A stretch of 64,000 nt of DNA from Cryobacterium adonitolivorans (GTDB lineage Bacteria > Actinomycetota > Actinomycetes > Actinomycetales > Microbacteriaceae). Position 1 is the stretch's first letter, and every line of letters starts with the position of its first letter. The stretch lies in assembly GCF_004402695.1 (NCBI RefSeq), contig NZ_SOFL01000008.1:215059-279058 (forward strand), written 5' to 3'. This document shows positions 32,836 to 41,540 of this stretch, piece by piece. A program made the position numbers and the translations under genes. Under the pieces are notes generated by a model that was not told the origin of the DNA, searched no databases, and was given only the letters and a program-made list of their open reading frames with translations.

Positions 32836-34740
32836 CTAGCTGGTGGGAATCCAGACGCGCATTCCCCCTGGCGCGCGGTTACCCCACCGGTAGTACGGCA
32901 CCGCGGTGACGGTGACGGCGTCGCCGCGGGCCGGCCACACCTGCCCGGCCACCGGGTAGAGCTCTCCCGAGTCCGGCACCCGCCGCGCCCCGGTGATCCG
33001 GACCAACGGCACCCCCAGCTCCGCATCGATCGGGCCCAGTTTGGCACCGGCCGCGGCATCGATGATGAAGTCTTCGAGAACCAGGGACTCGGGCAGGTCG
33101 GCCTGTTCCAGTGCGTAGACCAGCGGCCCGCGAGTCACCACGACGCAGCCGCGCACCGCATCCACCTGGGGGTGCGCCCTCCGCAGCCGCACGGGCAGGT
33201 CGAGAACCAGTTCGATAGAGCGGATGTCCGCCCCCGCCACCCGCAGGTAGCCGCTGGTCACCGGGGCGTCCGCCGCCACCCCGTTCACGGTGAGCAGCCA
33301 GGACTCAGCCCAGCCGGGCACCCGCAGGGCCACCTCGCCGCCGGTGAACGGCGCGTCGAACTCGATCGCCACGACGCCGTCTACCGGGTACCCGGTGCTG
33401 ATCCGGGCGACGACGGCTGCGCCGCCGACCTCGCCGAGGTCGATGGTGCCGGTCTCGTAGAGGTGCAGCTGTAGGGATCCATTCGCAGTCGTCGCCGCGT
33501 AGTGCTGCATCGACGAGACCAGTCGGGCCAGGTTGGGCGGGCAGCAGGCGCAGTCGTACCAGCCCACCCGGCGGGTCGGGGCCTGTTCGTGAGCGCCGTC
33601 CCGGTGGGTGCGCACTTGCAACGGGTTGGAGTAGAAGAACGCGGTGCCGTCCCTCGTGGTCGACCCGGCGACGGCGTTGTACAGCGCGCGTTCGATCTCG
33701 TCGGCGAACCGGCCCTCGCCGGTGAGAAGCAGCATCCGCCAGTTGAACTGCACGCTGGAGATCGCGGCGCAGGTTTCGGAGTATGCCCGGTCCGGCGGCA
33801 GCTCGAACGGGTCCCCGAAGGCCTCGTCGCGGTGCCGGGAGCCGAGCCCGCCTGTGACGTACATCTTGCTCTGGTGTACGTCTGACCAGATGCGTTCGAG
33901 GGCGGCGAGCAGTTCGGGGCCGCCGTTTTCCGTGTAGACGTCGGCTACGCCGGCGGCCAGGTACAGCTGGCGCACCGAGTGCCCGGTAGCCCCGGGCACG
34001 GTTCGTATGGGTTCGTGGTCTTGGAAGTACGTGTAGCCGAACCGGTCCTCGCCCACAGTCCGGTGGCCGCGCAGGTCGATGAAGCGCTGGGCGAGTTCGA
34101 GCCAGCGTCGCTGCCCGGTCACCCGGTACACCTCGACGAGGGCGGTCTCGATTTCCGGGTGACCGCAAACCGCGTCCACCCCGCCGGCGCCGAAGTGCCG
34201 CTCGACCAGTGCGGCGAACCGCAGCCCCACCTCGAGCAGGTCGGTGCGCCCGCGGGTGCGCTGCCACGCCACCCCGGCCTGCAGCAGGTGCCCGAGGCAG
34301 TACAGCTCGTGGCCCCAGCGCAGGTCGGCGAACTGTTCGTCGGGCTTGGCCACCTGGAAGAACGAGTCCAGGTAGCCGTCGTCCTGCTGCGCGGCCTGCA
34401 GCAGCGCCACGGTGTCGTCGACGAACCCGGCGAAGGTGTCCGCCCCACCCCCGGCACGCCCGGACTCCCAGCCGATGGCCTCCAGCACCTTGTACACGTC
34501 AGAGTCCGCGAAGACGAAGCCGCGGAAGACCCCGCTCTCCAGGCCGGCCGCGATCCGCAGGTTGGCCAGCGCCCCCGACACCTCGAGCTGCTCGACACAG
34601 TGCGCCAGAGTGGCGTCCCGGTTCACCCGCTGCCAGCTGGCGAGCTGACCGGCTCCGGTGAGGTTCACCGCGTCGAGGGGTAGCGGGCGGAGGGCGCTGT
34701 GCTCCCCCGCGAGCGGGCTGACGGGTCCATGGATGGGCAT
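32836..34740 (-). CDS. GH127 beta-L-arabinofuranosidase
   Basis: The 634-residue protein has the (alpha/alpha)6 barrel and beta-sandwich layout of GH127. It removes beta-L-arabinofuranosyl residues, for example from hydroxyproline-linked arabino-oligosaccharides. The catalytic Glu and Cys and the Zn-binding Cys pair are visible in RAYSETCAAIS and YDCACCPPNLARLVSS. There is no signal peptide, so it acts inside the cell. It ends the minus-strand arabinoside run; a 42-base gap separates it from the secreted GH43 gene. Confidence 0.9.
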   Translation of the reverse strand: MPIHGPVSPLAGEHSALRPLPLDAVNLTGAGQLASWQRVNRDATLAHCVEQLEVSGALANLRIAAGLESGVFRGFVFADSDVYKVLEAIGWESGRAGGGADTFAGFVDDTVALLQAAQQDDGYLDSFFQVAKPDEQFADLRWGHELYCLGHLLQAGVAWQRTRGRTDLLEVGLRFAALVERHFGAGGVDAVCGHPEIETALVEVYRVTGQRRWLELAQRFIDLRGHRTVGEDRFGYTYFQDHEPIRTVPGATGHSVRQLYLAAGVADVYTENGGPELLAALERIWSDVHQSKMYVTGGLGSRHRDEAFGDPFELPPDRAYSETCAAISSVQFNWRMLLLTGEGRFADEIERALYNAVAGSTTRDGTAFFYSNPLQVRTHRDGAHEQAPTRRVGWYDCACCPPNLARLVSSMQHYAATTANGSLQLHLYETGTIDLGEVGGAAVVARISTGYPVDGVVAIEFDAPFTGGEVALRVPGWAESWLLTVNGVAADAPVTSGYLRVAGADIRSIELVLDLPVRLRRAHPQVDAVRGCVVVTRGPLVYALEQADLPESLVLEDFIIDAAAGAKLGPIDAELGVPLVRITGARRVPDSGELYPVAGQVWPARGDAVTVTAVPYYRWGNRAPGGMRVWIPTS

Positions 34741-34782
34741 GTGAACTCCTGTGAGTAGTGGCGAAAGCGAACGGCGGTGCGG

Positions 34783-35811
34783 CTATTCCCAGGCCACGAC
34801 CGGCCAGCCGTCGTCCCAGCGCAGCGGGATGAGGCCGAGCTGGAAGGCGCCGTCCAGGCTCTCGTCGTAGTAGTGGAAGGCGAGGGTGCCGCCGGACACC
34901 GACTGGCCGCCGGGGCCGACCCGGTCCCCATCGCTGGAGAGCAGCGGGGTGCCGCCGTCGTCCAGCAGCGCGGCGCCGTTGGCGTCCAGGTACGGCCCGT
35001 CCACGGTGTCCGAGCGCCCGACGGCGATGTTGTAGGTGCTGTCCACGCCGCGGCAGCAGAAGTCCCGCGAGAAGAACAGGTAGTAGAAGCCATCGTGCGC
35101 GAGCAGGAACGGAGCCTCGAGCGCGTTCACGGCCAGGTCGCGGTCCGCGATCAGCACGGGGTCGGCGGCGTCGGCGCGCAGCCCGCTCGGCCACTCGAGT
35201 TCGACGAGCTGGAGTCCGGCCGAGAACGAGCCGAAGCTCAGCCAGGGCGTCCCGTCGGTATCCTCGACCACCCCGGGGTCGATCGCGTTGTAGCCGGTGC
35301 CCGCGGAGCTGATCACCTTGCCCCGGTCGACCCACTCGTAGTCGGCCGCATCCGGATCGAGGGTGCTGTTGGTCGCCAGCGCGATCACCGAGGTGTTCGT
35401 GCCGAACAGCGATGCCGAGTAGTAGAGGTACCAGGTACCCTCGTGCTGGTACAGCTCCGGGGCCCATAGGTTGTCCACCGCGGGCACCGCCTCCACCAGC
35501 CAGGCCGGCTTCTCCTGCCAGACCTCACCGACGTATTCCCAGTCCAGCCCGTCGACGGAGCGGCGGATCTGGATGTTGCCGTCCGCAACCTGCCCGTTTC
35601 CGGTGGAGTAGATATAGGACGGTTCCCCATCGGCCCCGGTCACGTAGGCCGGGTCGTGGGTGGCAATGTCACCGCTGAGCTCGCGGGCCCCCTGCTCGGC
35701 CGAGCAACCGCTCAGCACGAACAGGAGCACCGCCGCCAGGGTCAGGACGAGCAGGCCCGCGGGCGTGCCCGCCCGACCCGTTCGTCCTAACCGAGCGCGA
35801 TCGCCGACCAT
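34783..35811 (-). CDS. secreted GH43 endo-arabinanase-like lipoprotein
   Basis: The N-terminus has a lipoprotein signal (LLVLTLAAVLLFVLSGC, Cys at ~36). A five-bladed propeller GH43 domain follows. The expected three acidic residues appear in THDPAYV (base), NAIDPGVVED (pKa modulator) and NALEAPFLL (acid). It should cut alpha-1,5-arabinan, or release oligosaccharides from it, at the cell surface. The start overlaps the end of the GH51 gene by 25 bases. Length is 342 aa, and a mature enzyme of ~306 aa is normal for arabinanases. Confidence 0.88.
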   Translation of the reverse strand: MVGDRARLGRTGRAGTPAGLLVLTLAAVLLFVLSGCSAEQGARELSGDIATHDPAYVTGADGEPSYIYSTGNGQVADGNIQIRRSVDGLDWEYVGEVWQEKPAWLVEAVPAVDNLWAPELYQHEGTWYLYYSASLFGTNTSVIALATNSTLDPDAADYEWVDRGKVISSAGTGYNAIDPGVVEDTDGTPWLSFGSFSAGLQLVELEWPSGLRADAADPVLIADRDLAVNALEAPFLLAHDGFYYLFFSRDFCCRGVDSTYNIAVGRSDTVDGPYLDANGAALLDDGGTPLLSSDGDRVGPGGQSVSGGTLAFHYYDESLDGAFQLGLIPLRWDDGWPVVAWE

Positions 35812-37292
35812 GAGACGGGCGGCAGGGTCACCGTGAGCGTGCCGTCGGCGAGGACCGAACCGACGAGGTCCTTCAGGCCTACCCGGTTCTGGTCGGCCAG
35901 CGAGTTCTTCGCGTACGGGTCGGCGTCGTGCAGGGTGACGGCCTCCGTGATGACGGATGCGCCGAGCCCGGACACGTCGATGGCTACCTCGATCGATTCC
36001 GTCTGGCTGCGGTTCACCAGGAACACCGCGCTCGTGCCGGTCTCGGCATCCACGGTCGCGACCGAGTCCACCAGCGGGGCGGCACCGTACAGGGTGGTGT
36101 CGTAGGTGCCGACGTCGATGCGGGGCGTGAGCACCTCACCACGGGCGAGCCTGGAGGTCACCGAGAACGGGAAGAACGTGCTCTGGCGCCAGGAAGCTCC
36201 GCCCGGTTCGGTCATGATCGGGGCGATCACGTTCACTAGCTGGGCCAGCGACGCCGAGCCCACTCTGTCGTGGTTCTGCAGCAGGGTGATCAGCAAATTG
36301 CCGAGCACGACGGCGTCGGCCACCGAGTAGACGTCCTCGAGCTGACGCGGAGCGAAACGCCACTCGTCGTTGACCTCTTCGGAGTCGCGGTGCTCGTCGA
36401 GGTACCAGATGTTCCACTCGTCGAAGGAGAGCTGGATGGTCTTCTGGCTGCGCAGCTTGTGCTTGACGTGGTCGGCCGTGGCCACGACGGTCTCGATGAA
36501 GTACTTCATCTCCAGCGACGACGCGAGGTAGGAAGCCAGGTCGCCGCCCCGCTCCTGGTAGTAGGCGTGGCAGGAGATGTAGTCGACCGACTCGTAGCTG
36601 TGCTCGAGCACGACCCGCTCCCACTCACCGAACGTGGGCATCGCCGAGCCGGAGGATCCGCAGACCACGAGCTCCAACGACGGGTCAGCGGTCTTCATCG
36701 CCGAGGCGGTGCGGGCCGCGATCTTGCCGTAGTCGTCGGAGGACATGTGGCCGACCTGCCACGGGCCGTCCATCTCGTTGCCGAGGCACCACATGCGGAT
36801 ATCGTACGGTTCGGTCTTGCCGTTGGCGACGCGCTCATCGGCCAGCGCGGTACCGGCCTCGCCGTTGGCGTATTCGAGCAGGTCGAGCGCCGATTCGATG
36901 CCGCGGGTGCCCAGGTTCACGGCCATCATCAGTTCGGAGCCGGTCAGTTCGCACCAGCGACCGAACTCCTCCAGGCCCACCTGGTTGCTCTCCAGCGAGT
37001 GCCAGGCCAGGTCGCGGCGCACGGGGCGCCGATCGCGCGGGCCGACGCCGTCTTCCCACTTGTAGCCGGACACGAAGTTACCGCCGGGGTAGCGGATGGT
37101 GGTGGAGCCGAGCTCCTTGACCAGGTCGACCACGTCGAGGCGGAAGCCGTCCTCGTTGGCGGTGGGGTGGTCGGGCTCGTAGATCCCGTCATAGACGCAG
37201 CGGCCGAGGTGCTCCACGAAGGAGCCGAAGATGCGCCGGTTGATGGTGGCGACCACATTGGTGCGGTCGATACTGATACGTGCGGTGGTCAT
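35787..37292 (-). CDS. abfA: GH51 alpha-L-arabinofuranosidase
   Basis: This intracellular retaining enzyme removes terminal alpha-L-arabinofuranosyl units. Landmarks are RRIFGSFVEHLGRCVYDGIY at the N-terminus, TTIRYPGGNFVSGYKWEDGVGP, the acid/base Glu in CLGNEMDGPWQ, and the nucleophile Glu in LSFDEWNIWY. The C-terminal beta domain is complete at 501 aa. An AACGTT-centred operator-like palindrome lies ~20 bases before the ATG, so it probably heads its own LacI-controlled unit with the GH43 and GH127 genes behind it. Confidence 0.94.
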   Translation of the reverse strand: MTTARISIDRTNVVATINRRIFGSFVEHLGRCVYDGIYEPDHPTANEDGFRLDVVDLVKELGSTTIRYPGGNFVSGYKWEDGVGPRDRRPVRRDLAWHSLESNQVGLEEFGRWCELTGSELMMAVNLGTRGIESALDLLEYANGEAGTALADERVANGKTEPYDIRMWCLGNEMDGPWQVGHMSSDDYGKIAARTASAMKTADPSLELVVCGSSGSAMPTFGEWERVVLEHSYESVDYISCHAYYQERGGDLASYLASSLEMKYFIETVVATADHVKHKLRSQKTIQLSFDEWNIWYLDEHRDSEEVNDEWRFAPRQLEDVYSVADAVVLGNLLITLLQNHDRVGSASLAQLVNVIAPIMTEPGGASWRQSTFFPFSVTSRLARGEVLTPRIDVGTYDTTLYGAAPLVDSVATVDAETGTSAVFLVNRSQTESIEVAIDVSGLGASVITEAVTLHDADPYAKNSLADQNRVGLKDLVGSVLADGTLTVTLPPVSWSAIALG

Positions 37293-37311
37293 GGAGATCC
37301 TGTCCTATCTG

Positions 37312-37323
37312 TGCAACGTTGAA
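37312..37323. promoter_or_regulatory. candidate AraR-type LacI operator before abfA
   Basis: TGCAACGTTGAA, centred on AACGTT. It matches the palindromes before the ABC transporter/GH27 pair and before the LacI gene. Confidence 0.65.
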
Positions 37324-37372
37324 AAGGTGGGGCGAAGTCGAGTGAAGCGGGAAGAAGCTGAGGGTGGGCGGT

Positions 37373-38077
37373 TCAGGCTGGCAACGCGCGCCGGCCGGGT
37401 GCGAGTGGCAGGGCTCCGTCTTCGTTCCGCACCGCACCGTGTGCGGGGTGCGTGGCGTCGAGTGCGGCGAGGCGATGGTCGATGAGCCAGCCAGCCACGA
37501 ACAACGGCGCGGAGGCCCCGATCAGCGGCATCAGCACCCCGAACTGGAACAGGGCGAGCATGAGCGCACCGAGGCCCAGGATCAGCGACAGGCTCATCAG
37601 CGGGGACACGAACGGCAGCACGAACGCGTACCGCCAGATCGACCGGGCGGAGTCGCGGTAGCGGGTGCAAATCGTGATCGCCGAGGACGCCGCGAGCAGG
37701 GTGGCGACGGAGACGACCACAAGTAGCACGAGCAGCACGGCGCTCACCGGACTGCCGGCGACCGCCGTGGTCTGGAGGGCCACCAGGTCGAGGAACACCA
37801 GCATCGCGGCGAGCTGGAACGGGATTGCGACGACCGCGAGGTGCCAGAACTGGGCTCCGTAGGCGGTGATGAAGTCCCGCACCAGCCTGTCGTTGGGTTG
37901 GCCGGCGCGCAGCCGTCCGAGTAGGATCGCCGCGGCGGTGGCCGCCGGGAACACGCCCAGCACGATCAGGCCGGCGACGGTGCCAGCGACGAAGAGCAGG
38001 TTGATCAGCACGAGCGCGATGGCGAATCGTAGCCAGTGCATCACCTTCCCGGCCCAGCCGATGGCGTAGTCGTCCAT
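37373..38077 (-). CDS. YesL-like membrane protein (DUF624)
   Basis: The 234-residue protein has about five helices. The DUF624 start WAGKVMHWLRFAIALVLINLLFVAGTVAGLIVLGVFPA is clear and matches YesL, which accompanies sugar ABC importers in many bacteria. It is not itself a transport component and its role is unknown. The ATG at 38077 follows GAGGAGCC and lies one base after the GH43 stop, so it belongs to the transporter operon. The C-terminal ~30 residues (ending PGRRALPA) are soluble. Confidence 0.85.
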   Translation of the reverse strand: MDDYAIGWAGKVMHWLRFAIALVLINLLFVAGTVAGLIVLGVFPAATAAAILLGRLRAGQPNDRLVRDFITAYGAQFWHLAVVAIPFQLAAMLVFLDLVALQTTAVAGSPVSAVLLVLLVVVSVATLLAASSAITICTRYRDSARSIWRYAFVLPFVSPLMSLSLILGLGALMLALFQFGVLMPLIGASAPLFVAGWLIDHRLAALDATHPAHGAVRNEDGALPLAPGRRALPA

Positions 38078-38078
38078 C

Positions 38079-39551
38079 TCAGGCTCCTCTCGTACCGAAC
38101 CAGGCCACCCCGTCGGCGGCGAGGCCGCTGAACGAGAGGGCGGGCCGGGCGTTCGCCCAGTCCCAGCTGGTGAAGACCACGGCGTCGAGCTCGGTACCGG
38201 ACGCAGCGCCCCCGACGGTGTCGGTGCCGCCGACCACGAGCCGCACGAGTTCGGTTCTGCCGTCGAAGAGTCGCTCGGGCGCATCCGCGGTGTCCGGCCC
38301 GGTGGGGACCAGCACCGTGGGCGCCATGGTGACGGTGACGGTGTCGGCGTTCACCAGCGCGCTCGATTCCGGGGCCAGGCGCACCGCGCGCCAGGGGCCG
38401 GCCAGGCTCACCGGTACGGCCAGACGCTCAGGGTCGGCGCCGGCGAACGGCTGCGGCGAGACGACGGGCCAGCCGGCCTCTGTGAAGAAGGTGCGTCGCA
38501 GCTGCACGACGTGCTGGGTGGGGTCATCGGCGAACCGCACGTGGTGCACCATGAAGTACTCGTCGGCAATCGAGCCGGCAAGGCCCGGTTCGATCAGGAT
38601 CGAGTTGTGCCCAGGGGCGAGCCAGCCGGTGTCATCGCCGAACCGGTGGCTGCCGAGCACCTTGGTGCCGATCAGTGCCGCAGCGCACGGTTCAAGAGCG
38701 CTGTCGAGGTCGGTCATCGAGTGGCCGAGCACGTCGGTGTACGGGCCGGTGATCTCCTCGGCCACGGCCACGCGCACGTTGTAGCTGTCGAAGAGCGAGT
38801 CGTAGGAGCAGAACAGCAGGTAGCGGTCCTCTTCGCGGCGGTAGACGATGAAGGCGCCTTCGATCGCCCGGTCCACCGACACCGGACGGCGGGCGATGAG
38901 GGTGCCGAGATCCCCCGGAGTTTGTGGCCCGCCGGTCTCAGGGTTCAGCGGCAGCGTGTAGATGCCGGAGAAGAACGACCCGTAGGTCAGCCACGGGATA
39001 CCGGACCGGTCGACCGTGACGGCCGCGTCAATCGCGTTCTGGCTGTCGGTCCCGGCCCGGGTGGCCACGACGATGCCGCGGTCCTCCCACGGCCCGGCCA
39101 GTCGGCTCGCCACGGCCAGGCCGATTGCCGACGTGCTCGAACCGAAGGTGGACGCCGAGTAGTACATGTGCCACTGCACAGCACCGGTGTCGCCGTCGTC
39201 GTCCGCGGCGCCGGGAGCCGGCCAACGCACGACCTCCGGGGCCCAGAGTCCGGGCGCCTGGCTCCACTCGAAAGCGGCGCCGGGCACGCCGTCCAGAGCG
39301 GTGCCCGCGAAGGTCCAGCGCACGAGGTCGTCGGACCGGCGCACGTGCACGCCGGCCTGCACCGAGCCGGCGCCGGCGGCGGCATCCGTGGAGAACATGT
39401 ACCAGGTGCCGTCGGTGTCGCGCACGACGGTGGGGTCGTGGGCGTTGCGGGAGCCCCAGGCGGCCGGGTCGCCGGCGGGCGCCGGGGCCAGGCTGCGCAA
39501 CGCCTCGCCGGGCAGCGTTTCGCCGGGCAGGGTCTGATTGAGAACGGTCAT
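38079..39551 (-). CDS. GH43 arabinanase/arabinosidase, intracellular two-domain form
   Basis: The N-terminal propeller carries AHDPTVVRDTDGTWYMFS (base Asp), QNAIDAAVTV and IEGAFIVYR, the last with the presumed acid Glu. The second site reads AIDAAV where the secreted paralogue has AIDPGV. A C-terminal ~130-residue beta-sandwich domain (from ~VSLAGPWRAVRL) follows, as in Abn2-type arabinanases. No signal peptide is present. Translation starts at ATG 39551, two bases after the upstream permease stop, with GGAAGGG. The frame continuing upstream into the permease is not used. Length is 490 aa. Confidence 0.87.
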   Translation of the reverse strand: MTVLNQTLPGETLPGEALRSLAPAPAGDPAAWGSRNAHDPTVVRDTDGTWYMFSTDAAAGAGSVQAGVHVRRSDDLVRWTFAGTALDGVPGAAFEWSQAPGLWAPEVVRWPAPGAADDDGDTGAVQWHMYYSASTFGSSTSAIGLAVASRLAGPWEDRGIVVATRAGTDSQNAIDAAVTVDRSGIPWLTYGSFFSGIYTLPLNPETGGPQTPGDLGTLIARRPVSVDRAIEGAFIVYRREEDRYLLFCSYDSLFDSYNVRVAVAEEITGPYTDVLGHSMTDLDSALEPCAAALIGTKVLGSHRFGDDTGWLAPGHNSILIEPGLAGSIADEYFMVHHVRFADDPTQHVVQLRRTFFTEAGWPVVSPQPFAGADPERLAVPVSLAGPWRAVRLAPESSALVNADTVTVTMAPTVLVPTGPDTADAPERLFDGRTELVRLVVGGTDTVGGAASGTELDAVVFTSWDWANARPALSFSGLAADGVAWFGTRGA

Positions 39552-39553
39552 GG

Positions 39554-40516
39554 TCAGCCCTTCCCGCCGGTGAGGGCGACGGATTCGATGATCTGGCGCT
39601 GGAAGATGATGAACACGATCAGCACCGGCAGTAGCGCAATGAAGGACGCCGCCATAATCAGCGGGTAGTCGGTCTGGCTGGCGTACTGGGCGTTGAAGCT
39701 CGCGATCACGAGCTGCAGGGTCTGCTTCTCCGGCGTGTTCAGGTAGATGATCGGGGCCAGGTAGTCGTTCCACACGGCCATGAACCACAGGATGAACTGG
39801 GCGGCCATGGCGGGGCGGATGGCCGGGAAGATCAGCCGGGTGAAGATCTGCAGGTAGGAGGCGCCGTCGAGTTTGGCCGCCTCGATGATGGAGTCCGGCA
39901 CGTTCTCGAGGTATTGCTTGAGGAAGAAGATCATGATGATGTTGCCGAAAAGTCCGGGCACGATCAGCGGCAGCAGGGTGTCGACCCAGCCGATCTCGGC
40001 GAAGACCATGAACTGCGGGATCATGATGGTCGGGAACGGGATCATCAGTCCGGCCAACAGCATGAGGAACGCGGCGTTCTTGAACGGCATCCGCATTTTC
40101 GCGAAGGCGAACGCGGCGACCGAGGAGGTCAGTGAGCCGATCACGGTGACGGTGCCGGCCACAATCAGGCTGTTCCGGATGCCGCTGAGCAGCGGCCCTG
40201 CCGACCAGACCCTGACGTAGTTCTCCCACATCACCGGGTCGGGGATCCACTGCGGCGGCAGCGCGAAGATGGCGTCGTGGGTCTTCAGCGAGGTGGAGAA
40301 GGTCCAGAGCAACGGGCCGAGCATCACGATCGCGCCGAGCGAGAGGATCACCGTGACAAGCACGTTGCCGATGGTGTACCTGGTGGAACGCGACACACCG
40401 GAGGGCGTGCTGCGGCGGCCGGAGCGCAGCGGGGTGCGGCCGGGCAGCCCGGCCTGCGGGTCGAGCAGCGGAGCGGCGGCGGCGACCGGGCCGGGAAGGG
40501 ACGTTGATGTACTCAT
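39554..40516 (-). CDS. carbohydrate ABC transporter permease, MalG type
   Basis: This is the second inner-membrane subunit of a CUT1 importer. It has six helices with an N-terminal soluble extension of ~45 residues. The ATPase-coupling EAA loop reads SIIEAAKLDGASYLQIFTRL. It lies seven bases behind the MalF-type gene and two bases ahead of the GH43 gene. No gene for an ATP-binding subunit is in the cluster, so a shared ATPase encoded elsewhere (MsmK/MsmX type) must be assumed. Length is 320 aa. Confidence 0.93.
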   Translation of the reverse strand: MSTSTSLPGPVAAAAPLLDPQAGLPGRTPLRSGRRSTPSGVSRSTRYTIGNVLVTVILSLGAIVMLGPLLWTFSTSLKTHDAIFALPPQWIPDPVMWENYVRVWSAGPLLSGIRNSLIVAGTVTVIGSLTSSVAAFAFAKMRMPFKNAAFLMLLAGLMIPFPTIMIPQFMVFAEIGWVDTLLPLIVPGLFGNIIMIFFLKQYLENVPDSIIEAAKLDGASYLQIFTRLIFPAIRPAMAAQFILWFMAVWNDYLAPIIYLNTPEKQTLQLVIASFNAQYASQTDYPLIMAASFIALLPVLIVFIIFQRQIIESVALTGGKG

Positions 40517-40523
40517 GGCGGCC

Positions 40524-41438
40524 TCAGTCGATCGAGAACTGGTTGCGGCGGTTGAGCCGGAATTGGATGACGGTGATCACGAAGATGATCAGTCCGAGCA
40601 CGATCGACATCGCCGACGCGTACCCCATGTGCAGGTTGTTGAAGGCCTGGCGCCAGATGTACCAGACGATGGACGCCGAGCTGAACTCCGGGCCACCGAG
40701 CGGGGTCATGATGTTGATCTCGATGAAGATCTGCGATCCACCGATGATGCTCGTCACGACGAGGAAGAAGGTGACCGGGCGCACCATGGGCAGGGTGATG
40801 TTGCGGAACTGCTGCCAGGTGCCGGCGCCATCGAGCGACGCGGCTTCGTAGAGGTAGCGCGGCACCGATTGCAGCGCGGCCAGGTAGAGCAGCATGGAGT
40901 AGCCCAGGCCCTTCCAGGTGGCCATGATGATCAGGGCGGGCTTGACGGTGTCCTTGTCGGCCAGCCAGTTCGGACCCTGGATGCCGAAGATGTCCAGAAC
41001 CTGGTTGACCAGGCCGAAGTCACCGTTGTACGCCCACTGCCAGAGGATGGCGATCGCGGCGATCGAGGAGATCACCGGGACGTAGTAAACGGTGCGGAAA
41101 AACGTGGTGCCGCGCATCTTGCGGTTGAGCCCGAGGGCCAGCGCCATCGAGAGCACGAGGCCGATCGGGATGCCGATCATCATGTAGAAGGTGTTCCACA
41201 TGGCCTTGAGGAAGTAAGGGTCGTTCCACATCTTGATGTAGTTGTCGATGCCGTTGAACTTCGGAGCGGCCAGGCCGTTCCAGCTCGTGAACGAGGCGTA
41301 GACGGAGTAGAGCAGCGGGTAGAGCGTGAAAAGCAGGAAGCCGATCAGGGGGATCGCGATGAACGCGAGGGCAACCTGGTGCTCGCGCCGATGCAGTCGT
41401 GAGCGGCGCGGCTTGGAGCGAAGAACTGTGGTGGACAT
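40524..41438 (-). CDS. carbohydrate ABC transporter permease, MalF type
   Basis: First membrane subunit of the same CUT1 importer, 304 aa with six helices. The EAA loop reads LYEAASLDGAGTWQQFRNITLP. The ATG at 41438 follows AAGGAAG; an open frame continues further upstream but lies in the intercistronic hairpin. The pair with the MalG-type gene has only seven bases between. Likely cargo is arabino-oligosaccharides, judged from the surrounding glycosidases (inference). Confidence 0.93.
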   Translation of the reverse strand: MSTTVLRSKPRRSRLHRREHQVALAFIAIPLIGFLLFTLYPLLYSVYASFTSWNGLAAPKFNGIDNYIKMWNDPYFLKAMWNTFYMMIGIPIGLVLSMALALGLNRKMRGTTFFRTVYYVPVISSIAAIAILWQWAYNGDFGLVNQVLDIFGIQGPNWLADKDTVKPALIIMATWKGLGYSMLLYLAALQSVPRYLYEAASLDGAGTWQQFRNITLPMVRPVTFFLVVTSIIGGSQIFIEINIMTPLGGPEFSSASIVWYIWRQAFNNLHMGYASAMSIVLGLIIFVITVIQFRLNRRNQFSID

Positions 41439-41492
41439 CAGCGATCTTCCTTGACTTGATTCCGTGGGCAGGGGCCGGCCGGAGCCGGGGGC

Positions 41493-41530
41493 GGATCCGC
41501 GGCCACGCGTCGTGCGCGGCCGCGGCATCC
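41493..41530 (-). promoter_or_regulatory. intercistronic stem-loop between binding protein and permease genes
   Basis: GGATCCGCGGCC and GGCCGCGGCATCC pair with one bulge. In importer operons such a hairpin after the binding-protein gene usually stabilises its mRNA and lowers permease expression. Confidence 0.55.
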
Positions 41531-41540
41531 GGGGCGGTTG

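Noticed and set aside
38079-40250. A 723-codon frame combining GH43 and permease DNA
   Set aside because: Its first part is the opposite phase of the MalG-type gene. The GH43 gene starts at 39551 with a ribosome site.
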